Notes: generated by a model not told the origin, from the sequence alone. Numbered from the stretch's first letter, positions 8,429 through 18,434 are shown. The stretch is 64,000 nt of DNA from Bacteroidales bacterium SW299 (GCA_019550975.1 SDWH01000010.1:62001-126000), one strand, 5' to 3'. Translations and numbers: made by a program.

Positions 8429-9538
8429 ATGGAAGAAAAATTGATTACTGTGACATCTCCATTGATGCCATCTTTAGATGAACTGAATGTCTATTTGCAA
8501 GACATTTGGAAACGTAAATGGATAACCAATAACGGACATTATCATCAGGAACTGGAAAAAGCCTTGTGCGAATATCTGGGGGTTCCCTTTATCAGTCTTT
8601 TTACCAATGGTACACTTCCATTGATCACAGCATTGCAGGCAATGCGCATCACAGGCGAAGTGATTACTACACCATTCAGTTTTGTAGCAACAACTCACTC
8701 TTTGTGGTGGAACGGTATCAAACCGGTATTTGTAGACATTGACCCGGTGACTTGCAACCTTGATCCGGACAAGATAGAAGCGGCAATTACTCCGCGCACC
8801 ACGGCCATCATGCCGGTGCATGTATATGGAACACCTTGTGATACAAAACGCATACAGGAAATAGCAGACAAATACGGGCTGAAAGTCATCTATGATGCAG
8901 CTCATGCCTTTGGAGTAAGAATAAATGGCGAAAGTATTCTGAATGCCGGTGATATGTCTACACTGAGTTTTCATGCAACAAAAGTCTACAATACGATAGA
9001 AGGCGGTGCGCTGGTGATGCACGATGAGCAGACCAAGAAACGCATTGACTACCTGAAAAACTTCGGTTTTGCCGGAGAAACCACGGTCGTTGCACCGGGA
9101 ATCAACAGCAAAATGGACGAAGTGCGTGCCGCATACGGACTGGTTAATTTGAAACAAGCAGACAAAGCCATTGCAGCCCGGCACCATATCGCTGATGCTT
9201 ACCGCAACGCATTAAAAGACGTTTCGGGCATCCGTTTTATGGAAGATATATCTGGAGTACAACATAATTATGCCTATTTCCCCATTTTTGTGGATGCAGA
9301 ACAATACGGCATGACCCGCGATGAACTATATTTTAAAATGAAAGAACATAATATATTGGGCAGGCGCTATTTCTATCCGTTGATAAGCACCTTCTCTACC
9401 TATCGCGGACTGGAATCGGCTACACCGGATAATTTGCCTGTGGCGACAAAGATTGCTGAGCAAGTAATTTGTTTGCCGATGTATTATGGATTGACAGATG
9501 AAGATGTTAAACGAGTTATAAATTTGATAATCAAATGA
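8429..9538 (+). CDS. DegT/DnrJ/EryC1 family sugar aminotransferase
   Basis: PLP-dependent aminotransferase of 369 aa, fold type I. The PLP lysine lies in SFHATKVYNTIEGGA, the cofactor-binding aspartate in YDAAHAFG, and the N-terminal HYHQELEKALCEYLG is typical for the family. It should transaminate a nucleotide-linked 4-keto or 3-keto sugar to an amino sugar. Its stop overlaps the next gene by 4 bp (ATGA), which couples it to the WbqC-family protein. No complete nucleotide-sugar pathway lies beside it, so the keto sugar must come from elsewhere in the genome or from the epimerase-like gene at 11499. Confidence 0.92.
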   Translation: MEEKLITVTSPLMPSLDELNVYLQDIWKRKWITNNGHYHQELEKALCEYLGVPFISLFTNGTLPLITALQAMRITGEVITTPFSFVATTHSLWWNGIKPVFVDIDPVTCNLDPDKIEAAITPRTTAIMPVHVYGTPCDTKRIQEIADKYGLKVIYDAAHAFGVRINGESILNAGDMSTLSFHATKVYNTIEGGALVMHDEQTKKRIDYLKNFGFAGETTVVAPGINSKMDEVRAAYGLVNLKQADKAIAARHHIADAYRNALKDVSGIRFMEDISGVQHNYAYFPIFVDAEQYGMTRDELYFKMKEHNILGRRYFYPLISTFSTYRGLESATPDNLPVATKIAEQVICLPMYYGLTDEDVKRVINLIIK

Positions 9539-10230
9539 AAGTAGGTATCATGCAACCCTATTTCATGCCGTATATCGGTTATTTTCAACTGATGAAAGCA
9601 GTAGATAAATATGTAATATACAATGATGTAAATTATATAAACAGAGGATGGGTTGCAAGAAATAACATTCTCATAAATGAAAGGAAACAACTTTTCACAA
9701 TCAAACTTCAAGGAGCTAGCCAAAATAAGCATTTCACTGAAATTCAGATTCTAGATGACTTTAAAAAATTGACAAAGACTCTGGAAATAAATTATTCTAA
9801 AGCACCTTTCTTTCAGCCGACGATAGAACTTATGAATAAAATTTTTTCATTTCCGGAAAAAAGACTAGATCTTTTTATAAAGAATAGTTTTGAACAGATA
9901 CTTGCTTATCTAAAGATAAATACTGAATTAATTTTATCCTCCGATATAAAAAAAGACAATTCATTGAAAGGACAGGATAAAATATTGGATATTTGTAAAA
10001 TACTACAAGCCGATACATATTATAATGCGATCGGTGGAAAAGAATTGTATGACAAAAAAGAATTTGCAGATAATGGAATTTCTCTTTGTTTCTTAAAAAC
10101 TAATGAAAGCCTACAATATAAGCAATTTTCAAAGATGGATTTTATACCTAATCTGTCAATTATTGATGTGCTTATGTTCAATTCTGTAGAGGAAGTAAAT
10201 GGCATGTTGGATGATTATATTTTGGAATGA
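9535..10230 (+). CDS. WbqC family protein
   Basis: 231 aa with the characteristic WbqC opening (GIMQPYFMPYIGYFQLM, then YNDVNYINRGWVARN). The family occurs in O-antigen and capsule clusters beside sugar aminotransferases; its reaction has not been firmly established as far as I know. The 4-bp overlap with the aminotransferase suggests they act on the same amino sugar. The gene is markedly AT-rich with many AAA/AAT codons, unlike the upstream integrase and HAD genes, which suggests a separately acquired cassette. Confidence 0.85.
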   Translation: MKVGIMQPYFMPYIGYFQLMKAVDKYVIYNDVNYINRGWVARNNILINERKQLFTIKLQGASQNKHFTEIQILDDFKKLTKTLEINYSKAPFFQPTIELMNKIFSFPEKRLDLFIKNSFEQILAYLKINTELILSSDIKKDNSLKGQDKILDICKILQADTYYNAIGGKELYDKKEFADNGISLCFLKTNESLQYKQFSKMDFIPNLSIIDVLMFNSVEEVNGMLDDYILE

Positions 10231-10398
10231 TATGCAGGGTGTAAATGGTAGCTGGCTTGAGTGGAATCTTTGGAGGTAATGTCCGTGTATTTAATGGAAC
10301 GAATGATGTTAATAAGTGTTTTAGTCCTGAATGTTAAGATGGAGAATATCTGTTAACGATTATGCAATTCTGAATGATTGAGTAAAAGTTTTTGCTGA

Positions 10399-11499
10399 AT
10401 GAAGAAAAAAATAGCCATAATAGGTGCCTCCACGGGGCAATTGCCTTTGTGCTTAAAAGCTAAAGAAATGGGTCTGGAAACCTATTGTTTTGCTTGGCCT
10501 AAAGGTGCTGTATGCAAGGATTATGTGGATCATTTTATTCCCGTTTCCATATTTGAGATGGATGCCATTGTAGACTATTGTCGGAAATGGGAGATTGATG
10601 GCGTCGTTTCTAACGCTTCCGATGCTACCGCCTCGGTCGTTTCCTATGTAGCAGAAAAGTTGGGTAAAGTAGGTACGCCATATAAAGCCTTTAAAGATAT
10701 TCAAAACAAAGCTCTCGTGAGAGAGAAAACCAATGATATTCCCGGGTTAAATCCAGTAGGGTATAAGTTAGGCGCTTGGAACCATATATTTTCATCTTTC
10801 CAGCGTCCATATGTACTTAAGCCTGTGTCAGGTGCTTCCAAAAAAGGGGTGAACTATATAGATGACTCGGTGAAAGAATTGTCCATGCCGGATGATTTGA
10901 AAGATGCAGTTTTCATGGCTGAGACCTATGTGTCGGGGAAAGAATACTCCGTGGAGTCCATGTCGTATCATGGCCAGCATCAAGTCATACAGATTACAGA
11001 AAAAGTTAGCACGGGTGCGCCGCATTTCGTAGAATTGGAGCATCACCAACCGGCGTCGTTATCGGCTGATGTGAGAAAAAAGATAGGTGAGGTGATACCA
11101 AGGATCCTTTCATCAGTAGGATTTACCAATGGAGCTTCACACACAGAAATCAAAGTTAACGATTCCAGCCAAATCTACCTTATAGAGATTAATCCCAGAG
11201 GAGGAGGAGATATGATTTCCAATGATTTGGTTGGTTTATCAACCGATTATGACTATCTGAAACAACTTTTATTGGTCGCATTGGATAAGTATGTACCTGT
11301 GGACGTGCATGATGTAGCCTTCGTGGGTATATATTATTTGTCTGCTTATACTAAACGGTTATTACCTTATTTTGAAGGTCCGTGGCAAAAGTGGATGGTT
11401 AAGCGGGAAAGGACTAATTTAGTGCTGACCAATTCTTGTGGAAATTATGACAGAGACGGTTTCATCCTATATTGTTCAACTAAAAAAATTGATTTATAA
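10399..11499 (+). CDS. ATP-grasp enzyme, carbamoyl-phosphate-synthase-like
   Basis: 366 aa. An N-terminal Rossmann-like preATP-grasp domain (KKIAIIGASTGQLPLCLKA) precedes an ATP-grasp domain with YVLKPVSGASKKGV (nucleotide loop), MAETYVSGKEYSVES and the Mg-binding IEINPRGGGDM. Such enzymes join a carboxylate to an amine using ATP. With the aminotransferase and WbqC neighbours, the likely role is amide-linked decoration of an amino sugar or a small acyl precursor; this is inference. A 168-bp non-coding gap precedes it, and its stop overlaps the next ATG by one base (TAATG). Confidence 0.85.
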   Translation: MKKKIAIIGASTGQLPLCLKAKEMGLETYCFAWPKGAVCKDYVDHFIPVSIFEMDAIVDYCRKWEIDGVVSNASDATASVVSYVAEKLGKVGTPYKAFKDIQNKALVREKTNDIPGLNPVGYKLGAWNHIFSSFQRPYVLKPVSGASKKGVNYIDDSVKELSMPDDLKDAVFMAETYVSGKEYSVESMSYHGQHQVIQITEKVSTGAPHFVELEHHQPASLSADVRKKIGEVIPRILSSVGFTNGASHTEIKVNDSSQIYLIEINPRGGGDMISNDLVGLSTDYDYLKQLLLVALDKYVPVDVHDVAFVGIYYLSAYTKRLLPYFEGPWQKWMVKRERTNLVLTNSCGNYDRDGFILYCSTKKIDL

Positions 11500-12500
11500 T
11501 GAAAACAATATTGATTTTTGGTGCAACAGGTACATTAGGCGCTTATATCTCTTTACATTTCCATAAATTGGGATATAAGGTCATTGCCGTGGGGCATAGA
11601 TCTAGTGATAATGGATTCTTTGCTGATTATGATATACCCTATTATTCGGTGGATATTACAAAGGCTGAGGAATTTAAAAAATTGCCTACAGATCATATTG
11701 ATTTGGTGGCTCATTTTGCCGGGGCATTGCCAGCCAGTATGAAAGGATATGATGCTTCTTTGTATGTTGATTCCATCATGAAAGGTACGTATAATGTCTT
11801 GGAGTACATGAGGAGGAATCATATTCCCAAGATTATTTTCCCTCAGTCATTGTTTGATGTCAGCTACTTGTTTGGTTCCAAGATTCCAATACCGGCAGAT
11901 GCGGAAATGAAAGCTCCTTTGGAAGGTGATCATGCCATGTATGTGATTGCAAAAATTGCAGCAGTTCATATGATCGAGCATTATCATAGAGTGTATGGTA
12001 TCAAGCGTTTCATTCTTCGTTTGTCTCGTGTTTATGTCTATCATCCCAACCCCTATACCTATACGGATGGCAATAAAGTGATGGTGTCAGACAGATTATT
12101 GATGCAGAAAGCTGAAAACGGAGAACCTATTGAGATTTGGGGTGATCCTGATCGCCTTTTAGAAACTTGTTGCGTGGAAGATTTCCTGCAAATTGTAGAA
12201 AAATGTGCAGAATCTCCTCTTGAGGGAGGATTATACAACATTGGGAGTGGAGGTTCTACCTTAGATGAGCGTATTCATGCCATTGTGGATGTCTTTTCTC
12301 CAATGGGACATAGGTCTGTTATTTCTTATGCCCCAGAAAAGCGTTCGGCTACACAGTTTGTGCTGGATATTAGTAAAACGAAGGACGAATTGGGTTATGA
12401 GCCGCACTATTCGTGGAAGGATTATTGCGAGTGGTTCGCAAAAGAACGCAAGACACAAAGATTTGCTAAACTTTGGGGTACGGAAGAAGATTATGCGTAA
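11499..12500 (+). CDS. NAD-dependent epimerase/dehydratase (extended SDR)
   Basis: 333 aa, with the nucleotide-binding motif FGATGTLGAYIS at the N-terminus and the catalytic YVIAK (Tyr/Lys pair) near residue 150. The canonical Ser/Thr triad position lies in the IIFPQSLFDVS stretch. It should act on a nucleotide sugar, or on the product of the ATP-grasp enzyme with which its start overlaps. The exact reaction (epimerase, dehydratase or reductase) cannot be read from sequence. The tail KDYCEWFAKERK is typical of sugar-nucleotide SDRs. Confidence 0.87.
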   Translation: MKTILIFGATGTLGAYISLHFHKLGYKVIAVGHRSSDNGFFADYDIPYYSVDITKAEEFKKLPTDHIDLVAHFAGALPASMKGYDASLYVDSIMKGTYNVLEYMRRNHIPKIIFPQSLFDVSYLFGSKIPIPADAEMKAPLEGDHAMYVIAKIAAVHMIEHYHRVYGIKRFILRLSRVYVYHPNPYTYTDGNKVMVSDRLLMQKAENGEPIEIWGDPDRLLETCCVEDFLQIVEKCAESPLEGGLYNIGSGGSTLDERIHAIVDVFSPMGHRSVISYAPEKRSATQFVLDISKTKDELGYEPHYSWKDYCEWFAKERKTQRFAKLWGTEEDYA

Positions 12501-12509
12501 TTTGTAAGA

Positions 12510-13649
12510 ATGATGAAGAAAGACAAATATTTTGGCTTATCACCTCGTATTGCACGGTGGAAACTAGATACTCCGTTGGAGAACTGGTTGAGTGGCATGG
12601 CTGATAGTTCGGAATTTTGGAAAAGGCTTTATATTTTATATTATCAATTATTTGATAATAAGTATTATAAAGTTGGCGTTCGTATGGTGAAGGATGCTAT
12701 TGCATTGCATAAGCAAGATTTTGCTACTTGTAATGAAAAGTTCTTAATACGCGACATGCTTTATTGTTTGCATCGTTTTGGATTCAGTTTTCAAGACTAT
12801 TGTATTTATGGATTTGTAGACAGAACATTGCAATGTAGAAAAACTTTTATCTCTGATAAGCTAAGATATCATTATTGTGATTTGCTTAATGCACCCTTTG
12901 TGGAGAGAATGATGACAGATAAATATGAGTGTTATCAAAAATATAAAAAGTTTTATAAGCGCGAAGTCTTGGGCTGTCATAATATAGACGATGAGGAGTC
13001 TTTTGTTTCTTTTGCAAATAAGCATAAACGCTTTATTTTTAAGCCTCTTAAGGAGCATTCAGGGCATGGTATAAAAATTGTTTCTACGAGCGAAATTGAT
13101 GCAAGGAGTTTTTTTGCTGAGATGCTAGCTATGGGAACTTTTATTGTAGAAGAATTGATTGAACAAGGAGAGGAAATGGCTATTATGCATCCGCAGTCGG
13201 TGAATTCTTTACGAGTTGTTACTTTTGTTATAAAAGAAGAAGTAAACATCATAGGTGTTACTTGGAGAATTGGTGTAGGTGATTCTGTGATGGATAACGC
13301 AGGCTCTGGAGGAATATATGCAAGTGTTGACTTTGAACATGGTTTTGTTCAGACTGATGCTATAAATTATAAAGGAGAGCATTATAATGTGCATCCTAAT
13401 ACTCAAGTTCAGATTGTAGGCTACAAATTACCTCAATGGGATGAAGCTCTGTCTTTGATTAGAGATATGGCGACTGAAGTAAAAGGGACAACTTTAGTTT
13501 CATGGGATATAGCATATAGTAAAAAAGGTTGGCTCATGGTTGAAGCAAATGATAATGGGGATTGGAGTATTATTCAATCAAATAAAAAACTGGGAAAGAA
13601 AGAAGAACTGTTCTTTTACATAAGTAAATATTTGATGCTTGGAATATGA
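12510..13649 (+). CDS. Sugar-transfer-associated ATP-grasp protein
   Basis: 379 aa. The central part FIFKPLKEHSGHGIKIVS is an ATP-grasp nucleotide loop, followed by FIVEELIEQGEEM, and the C-terminal MVEANDNGDWS carries the metal-binding Glu/Asn. This matches the ATP-grasp group found in polysaccharide clusters (ATPgrasp_ST). The fold predicts a carboxylate-amine or carboxylate-thiol ligase; partners are unknown. It is the second ATP-grasp gene in this short block. Starts at 12510 and 12513 (ATGATG) are both possible. The last 4 bases overlap the next gene. Confidence 0.85.
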   Translation: MMKKDKYFGLSPRIARWKLDTPLENWLSGMADSSEFWKRLYILYYQLFDNKYYKVGVRMVKDAIALHKQDFATCNEKFLIRDMLYCLHRFGFSFQDYCIYGFVDRTLQCRKTFISDKLRYHYCDLLNAPFVERMMTDKYECYQKYKKFYKREVLGCHNIDDEESFVSFANKHKRFIFKPLKEHSGHGIKIVSTSEIDARSFFAEMLAMGTFIVEELIEQGEEMAIMHPQSVNSLRVVTFVIKEEVNIIGVTWRIGVGDSVMDNAGSGGIYASVDFEHGFVQTDAINYKGEHYNVHPNTQVQIVGYKLPQWDEALSLIRDMATEVKGTTLVSWDIAYSKKGWLMVEANDNGDWSIIQSNKKLGKKEELFFYISKYLMLGI

Positions 13650-14605
13650 ATAATGAGAGGAAAGATATATTGGTCACAATCCAATGTTTAACTTATAATC
13701 ATGAACCTTTTATTCGTCAGTGCCTGGAAGGTTTTGTGATGCAGGCAACGAATTTTCGTTTTGAAGCCATTGTGCATGATGATGCTTCTACGGATAGAAC
13801 TGCTGCTATCATTAAAGAGTATGCAGATAAATACCCTGATATTATCAAGCCCATTTTTGAAGTAGAAAATCAATATTCTAAGCATGATGGTACTATTGGA
13901 CGAAGCATTCGGGAGAATACTCATGGAAAATACATAGCAATGTGTGAAGGCGATGATTATTGGACAGACCCCTATAAACTCCAAAAGCAAGTCGATTTTC
14001 TAGAAAGTCATCCTGATTATGTGATGTGTTCGCACCGCTTTAACCAATATATACAAGACAAGAATTTTCTAGAAGAAGAAAAAGATTCTACTTTTCAAGG
14101 AGCTGATTATGATTTAAAAAATCTGATAGGCGGAAAATGGCTTACTCAGACATTGACAGTGATGTATAGACGAAGTGCTCTGGATTTGAAAGAATACGAA
14201 TCGTATGGAATGTCGATGGATATCATTTTATTTTATGCGCTTTTGAAAAATGGAAAGGGATATTGTTTTCCAGATATAATGGGCACGTATCGTTTGCATG
14301 GAGGTGGTGTCTGGTCGGAAGTTTCTTTGAATCAACGCCGTTTAATCGAGCTCAAAGCGAGATTAGCAATTTATAATGTAGAGCATTCAGATATGGCTGC
14401 TATGTTTCTTTTGTATCAGTTTGCCAAAGCGATGAGTCGTGTTTGGATATTGAAGCAATGGCGTATGATTATAAAAGTTTTCCAAATATTGAAGAAACAT
14501 TATGGATGTTGGTTTGTTGCCCAAATGATGTTTGATAAATTTGTATTGAATAGAAATGTAGAATGGAATACAATTCCTGATATTAAGATGATTTCACAGA
14601 AATGA
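13646..14605 (+). CDS. Glycosyltransferase family 2
   Basis: GT-A fold transferase, 319 aa. N-terminal ILVTIQCLTYNHEPFIRQCLEG, nucleotide-binding HDDASTDRT and the acidic GDDYWTDPYKLQKQVDFL motif are all visible. It transfers one sugar of the repeat unit at the cytoplasmic face. It overlaps both neighbours by 4 bp (ATGA), so it is translationally coupled to the ATP-grasp protein before it and the acyltransferase after it. Donor and acceptor sugars cannot be assigned. Confidence 0.92.
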   Translation: MNNERKDILVTIQCLTYNHEPFIRQCLEGFVMQATNFRFEAIVHDDASTDRTAAIIKEYADKYPDIIKPIFEVENQYSKHDGTIGRSIRENTHGKYIAMCEGDDYWTDPYKLQKQVDFLESHPDYVMCSHRFNQYIQDKNFLEEEKDSTFQGADYDLKNLIGGKWLTQTLTVMYRRSALDLKEYESYGMSMDIILFYALLKNGKGYCFPDIMGTYRLHGGGVWSEVSLNQRRLIELKARLAIYNVEHSDMAAMFLLYQFAKAMSRVWILKQWRMIIKVFQILKKHYGCWFVAQMMFDKFVLNRNVEWNTIPDIKMISQK

Positions 14606-15234
14606 TAGGCATGAGTAAACTAAAGAAAAAAATTAAAAGAGTAGTTGTGAAATCTCGAATCCTGTCTCCTTTATATAATGTTTATCTTAAATATGTTTTG
14701 TGGAAAAGATGTACTATTACAATTAAAAATTACGGACAGAACAATATTACAGATATCCCTATAATTTATAGCAATAATTTTATTGTTACATTCCGAGGTG
14801 ATAACAATTTTGTAAAAATAGGGAAAGGCTGTAATTTTAAAAATACAAATAGTATTTATGTTCAAGGAGATGACAATGTAGTTGTAATAGGGGATAATGT
14901 CACTTTTGATTCAAACGTGTTAATTGTAGTAGGAGAAGGGACAAAGGTAAATATTGGTTCGGATTGTATTTTTGCAGATCGGGTCCATATTCGAACAACT
15001 GACCAACATGCTATATACGATGAAAACAGAAAAAGGATCAATCCTGCAAAAGACGTTTATATAGGCAATCATGTTTGGTTGGGAAAAGAGGCAATAATCA
15101 TGAAAGGCGTTAAAGTCGGGGACGGAGCCATAATCGGAATGGATTCTATGGTAACGAAAAATGTACCTGAAAGATGTATTGCTGCAGGAAAACCGGCCAA
15201 AGTTATAAGAACTAATATATATTGGGATGAATAA
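14602..15234 (+). CDS. Hexapeptide-repeat acyltransferase
   Basis: 210 aa left-handed beta-helix acyltransferase. The hexapeptide pattern runs from about residue 60 to 190 (VKIGKGCNF, VVVIGDNVTF, VNIGSDCIFADRVHIRTTDQHAIYD, DVYIGNHVWLGKEAIIMKGVKVGDGAIIGMDS). The catalytic His is probably in the TTDQHAIYD loop. It likely O- or N-acetylates a sugar of the repeat unit, using acetyl-CoA in the cytoplasm. It starts inside the stop of the GT2 gene; a second ATG at 14611 is possible. The 3' end overlaps the next gene by 8 bp. Confidence 0.9.
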   Translation: MIGMSKLKKKIKRVVVKSRILSPLYNVYLKYVLWKRCTITIKNYGQNNITDIPIIYSNNFIVTFRGDNNFVKIGKGCNFKNTNSIYVQGDDNVVVIGDNVTFDSNVLIVVGEGTKVNIGSDCIFADRVHIRTTDQHAIYDENRKRINPAKDVYIGNHVWLGKEAIIMKGVKVGDGAIIGMDSMVTKNVPERCIAAGKPAKVIRTNIYWDE

Positions 15235-16297
15235 TATTCACGGGAAAATAGAATATTCTGAATTAAAAGATGGTTTGTCGGGTCTTATACGGACACGAAA
15301 TGAAGCTCCGCTTCTTGGTCCGTGCATTGACTCTTGCATAAACGCATTAGATGAACTGTTGGTTGTTTGTTTTGATTGTACAGACAATACATTAGAAATT
15401 CTTGAAGAGAAAAAGCGTCAATATCCCGATAAATTGAGAGTCTTTGAATACAATCATGAGGTTCTGGCATTTGATTTGACGCAAGAGGAGTTTGAATTTG
15501 CCAAGACATTGCCTGATGATTCTCCGCGTCTTTATGGTAATTTATGCAATTGGGGAATGTCAAAAGCTAGATATAAATACCTTACCAAGATCGATGCAGA
15601 CCAATTGTATTTTGCTGATGAATTAAAAAAATGGAGAGATGTTTGCAGCCGGGATATTCAGATGAAATGGCATATCAGTTTTGTTTTTGGATGGCTGTTT
15701 ATGATGTATTTTTCATTATACCGTAGGATGTCTCTTCAAATTGGAAAACCATGTTTGTGGATGATCCCGGATTGGTTTGTGAAGCTCCTTTTTAAACCTT
15801 ATTCGGATTATTCAAAATGGATGTTGCAACGTGGAAAGGTTCTTATTGCTCTATCAGGTATAAATGTATTTAAAGACAATCGATGGTATGTGACATTTGA
15901 TGGGGTAAATATTCATCCTCCATACAATGGAGAAGGAGACACCGTGATATTTAAAGTCTCAAATCAAACATATTGGAGTAAATATTATAGAAACAGGATA
16001 CCTTATTCGGTGACAGAAGTTTTTATCAATAGCTCTTGCCGAAAACTTATGTTCACTTATCCTGTGTGGTTTCATCTTCATGCCAATCGGAAATATTGTT
16101 GCAACAAAGTAAAAAAAATGAAAGATGAGCACCCTGAATGTTTTGTGCCGATTGAGGATTTTCCGTCTATGACTTATCGTGAAGTACTTAATAAAATGGA
16201 TAAAAAAGCGCATACATTATATCAAATGACGCTGTTTGCCTTAATACATAAGATAGGTGTGAGCAGTATAAAAAAACATTTGGATTTATTATCTTAG
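15227..16297 (+). CDS. Glycosyltransferase, GT-A fold, family 2-like
   Basis: 356 aa. N-terminal GLSGLIRTRNEAPLLGPCIDSCINALDELLVVCFDCTD resembles family 2 enzymes but with C in place of the usual second acidic residue. The metal-binding DxD equivalent is DADQLYFADEL near residue 122. A hydrophobic stretch (about 147-175, FVFGWLFMMYFSLY) suggests membrane contact. It overlaps the acyltransferase by 8 bp. Sugar specificity unknown. It is followed by a 62-bp gap before the next GT2. Confidence 0.78.
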   Translation: MNNIHGKIEYSELKDGLSGLIRTRNEAPLLGPCIDSCINALDELLVVCFDCTDNTLEILEEKKRQYPDKLRVFEYNHEVLAFDLTQEEFEFAKTLPDDSPRLYGNLCNWGMSKARYKYLTKIDADQLYFADELKKWRDVCSRDIQMKWHISFVFGWLFMMYFSLYRRMSLQIGKPCLWMIPDWFVKLLFKPYSDYSKWMLQRGKVLIALSGINVFKDNRWYVTFDGVNIHPPYNGEGDTVIFKVSNQTYWSKYYRNRIPYSVTEVFINSSCRKLMFTYPVWFHLHANRKYCCNKVKKMKDEHPECFVPIEDFPSMTYREVLNKMDKKAHTLYQMTLFALIHKIGVSSIKKHLDLLS

Positions 16298-16359
16298 GTT
16301 AGGGGATATTGGTCAAATCTTATTTGATTTTTAGATTTTAAACGAAGAAAAAAGTAACA

Positions 16360-17385
16360 ATGAGTGTTCCTTATATTTCAGTAATTGTTCCCGTTTATAA
16401 TGTGAAATTGTTGCTACCACGTTGTATTGACAGCCTGTTGAACCAGAAGTTTACAGATTATGAGTTATTACTTATTGATGATGGGAGTACAGATGGTAGT
16501 GGAGAAATTTGTGATGAATATGGGGAAAAAGATTCCCGGATAAAAGTAATACACAAACAGAATGAAGGGGTATCCAAAACGAGGAACAGAGGGATAGATG
16601 AGGCGCAGGGGGAATGGATTACGTTTGTAGATTCTGATGACTATGTGACACCCGATTACCTTTCAGATTTGTATGATTGCACCAAAGAGGGAATAGGTTT
16701 GGTTGTTACACATTCAAAGCATATAAAGGAAAACGGGGAGTTATTATATAACGATTATAATTTGCCGCAAGGAAAAATTATATATGACGCCTCCAGATTT
16801 GGAAAAATGTTAAAAGAGCAATTCATTTCAATGCGTGGATATGTGCATAGCAAAATGCTCAGGAAAGATTTAATCAAGGCTTCGGAGGTCAGATTTAATC
16901 CGGAAATCAAATTCTGCGAAGATTGGATATTTCTATTCAGCTATTTAAACGCAATGAATGAAATGGTGTGCTGTTCGTCGGCATCTAACTATTTTTATGT
17001 AGACAGGGAAGGCTCTTTGTCGCATGCAGCACATGATTTCTCTTATAACTATACGACATTCGGCATCATTAAAAGAGTGGCATTGGAGTTTTGTTCAAAA
17101 TATAATGCCGATATTGCAGATTTAGGACCGACCTACCTGATGCACAAGGCTCTTACGCTTGTAACTTCAAAATCTCAGCTACGCAGTATTAAGGCCGAGG
17201 ATTGGGATTTTTTCAACCGTTACTACCCTGTCACTTCCATGAAAACAAAGTGTGACAAATGGATAGTGCAGCATTTCTATTCGAATCTTTCGGTACTGTT
17301 TGGCTATTTCTATCTTGCCCGCAAATTCCGGAAGATACTTGAACGGCATAATTTGTGGTCAATAGTCAACGTATTAAGAAAATAA
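16360..17385 (+). CDS. Glycosyltransferase family 2
   Basis: 341 aa, classic GT2 N-terminus: PYISVIVPVYNVKLLLPRCIDSLL, LLIDDGSTDGSG, and TFVDSDDYVTPDYL as the DxD motif. The acceptor-binding base region EDWIFLFSYL (ED near residue 187) is present. One of several repeat-unit transferases in the AT-rich block. Donor and linkage unknown. Confidence 0.93.
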   Translation: MSVPYISVIVPVYNVKLLLPRCIDSLLNQKFTDYELLLIDDGSTDGSGEICDEYGEKDSRIKVIHKQNEGVSKTRNRGIDEAQGEWITFVDSDDYVTPDYLSDLYDCTKEGIGLVVTHSKHIKENGELLYNDYNLPQGKIIYDASRFGKMLKEQFISMRGYVHSKMLRKDLIKASEVRFNPEIKFCEDWIFLFSYLNAMNEMVCCSSASNYFYVDREGSLSHAAHDFSYNYTTFGIIKRVALEFCSKYNADIADLGPTYLMHKALTLVTSKSQLRSIKAEDWDFFNRYYPVTSMKTKCDKWIVQHFYSNLSVLFGYFYLARKFRKILERHNLWSIVNVLRK

Positions 17386-17396
17386 TAAAGGCAAGT

Positions 17397-18434
17397 ATGT
17401 ATAAGAATTATCGCATAGTAGTAAATACGGCTGCCGGACGCCGCCGTTATATGCAATATCTCATACCCTATATCGTGTCATCGGACATTGTTGACCGTTA
17501 TGACATATGGGTAAACACACATAATGGGGCTGACATAGAGTTTTTTAAGCGGATTGCGGAAAAGTTTCCGAAGGTTAATTTGGTATGGCAACCCGAAGGA
17601 GTAGTAAACGGAAATAAAAGCATTAACGCTTTCTATAAAACTTGTGTAGAGCCAAATACAATTTACTTCAAACTAGACGATGACATTATCTGGATGGAAC
17701 CAAATCTGATTGAAAAAATGGTGAAGTTTCGGATAGATTACCCCCAATATTTTGTAGTATCCCCATTGGTCATCAACAATTCTTTATCCACCTATCTGCT
17801 GCAGGTAGGAGGCAAACTAAAATTAGAATCGTATTATCAGGCATATGCTTCGCATCCAATTCTATGGAAAAGCGGAAACTTTGCACAAGAATTGCATACG
17901 TGGTTTATTGAGAATTATCTGAAGAATCAACAATGGGAGAAGTTATATGTAGGAAAGAAAGAAATGGGCATGACTCGCTTTTCCATCAATGCCATTCTTT
18001 GGTTTGGTGATGAAATGAAAAAGTTTGCCGGCATTGTTCCTGGAGATGATGAAGAATTCATGTCATGTATCTATCCAACGCAACAAGGGATGTCAAATGC
18101 TTGGAATGGTGATGCAATAACAGCACATTTCGCCTTCTTTACTCAAAGAGAAGAATTGGATAAAAACGGTATTTTGGAACAATATGGAGAAATCTGCAAC
18201 AAACAATGGCATGCAGATAAAAAACGGGCAGAAACTTATGATATAGTACAGCAGATTATGAATGAAATACAAACAAATGAACAGGTACTACTGCAACAAG
18301 AGTCTCCCTACAAACGTATTGTTCCAACAACAACATTACGGCAACAGATAAAGAAATTAATCCCTCAGGTTATATTGGATATAAAGGGCTTTCTAGCCAA
18401 CAGGAAAGATTGTTCCAAGCATATACAAAACTAA
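17397..18434 (+). CDS. Putative glycosyltransferase, unclassified
   Basis: 345 aa. A GTG at 17355 is in frame, but it would overlap the previous gene by 31 bp; the ATG at 17397 gives a clean 11-bp gap. The N-terminus reads RIVVNTAAGRRRYMQYL and is followed by YDIWVNTH and the acidic IYFKLDDDIIWM, which behaves like the DxD metal site of GT-A enzymes. VPGDDEEFMSCIYP is a second conserved acidic patch. I do not recognise the family with confidence. The position among transferases and the DDD motif support a glycosyltransferase role. Confidence 0.7.
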   Translation: MYKNYRIVVNTAAGRRRYMQYLIPYIVSSDIVDRYDIWVNTHNGADIEFFKRIAEKFPKVNLVWQPEGVVNGNKSINAFYKTCVEPNTIYFKLDDDIIWMEPNLIEKMVKFRIDYPQYFVVSPLVINNSLSTYLLQVGGKLKLESYYQAYASHPILWKSGNFAQELHTWFIENYLKNQQWEKLYVGKKEMGMTRFSINAILWFGDEMKKFAGIVPGDDEEFMSCIYPTQQGMSNAWNGDAITAHFAFFTQREELDKNGILEQYGEICNKQWHADKKRAETYDIVQQIMNEIQTNEQVLLQQESPYKRIVPTTTLRQQIKKLIPQVILDIKGFLANRKDCSKHIQN

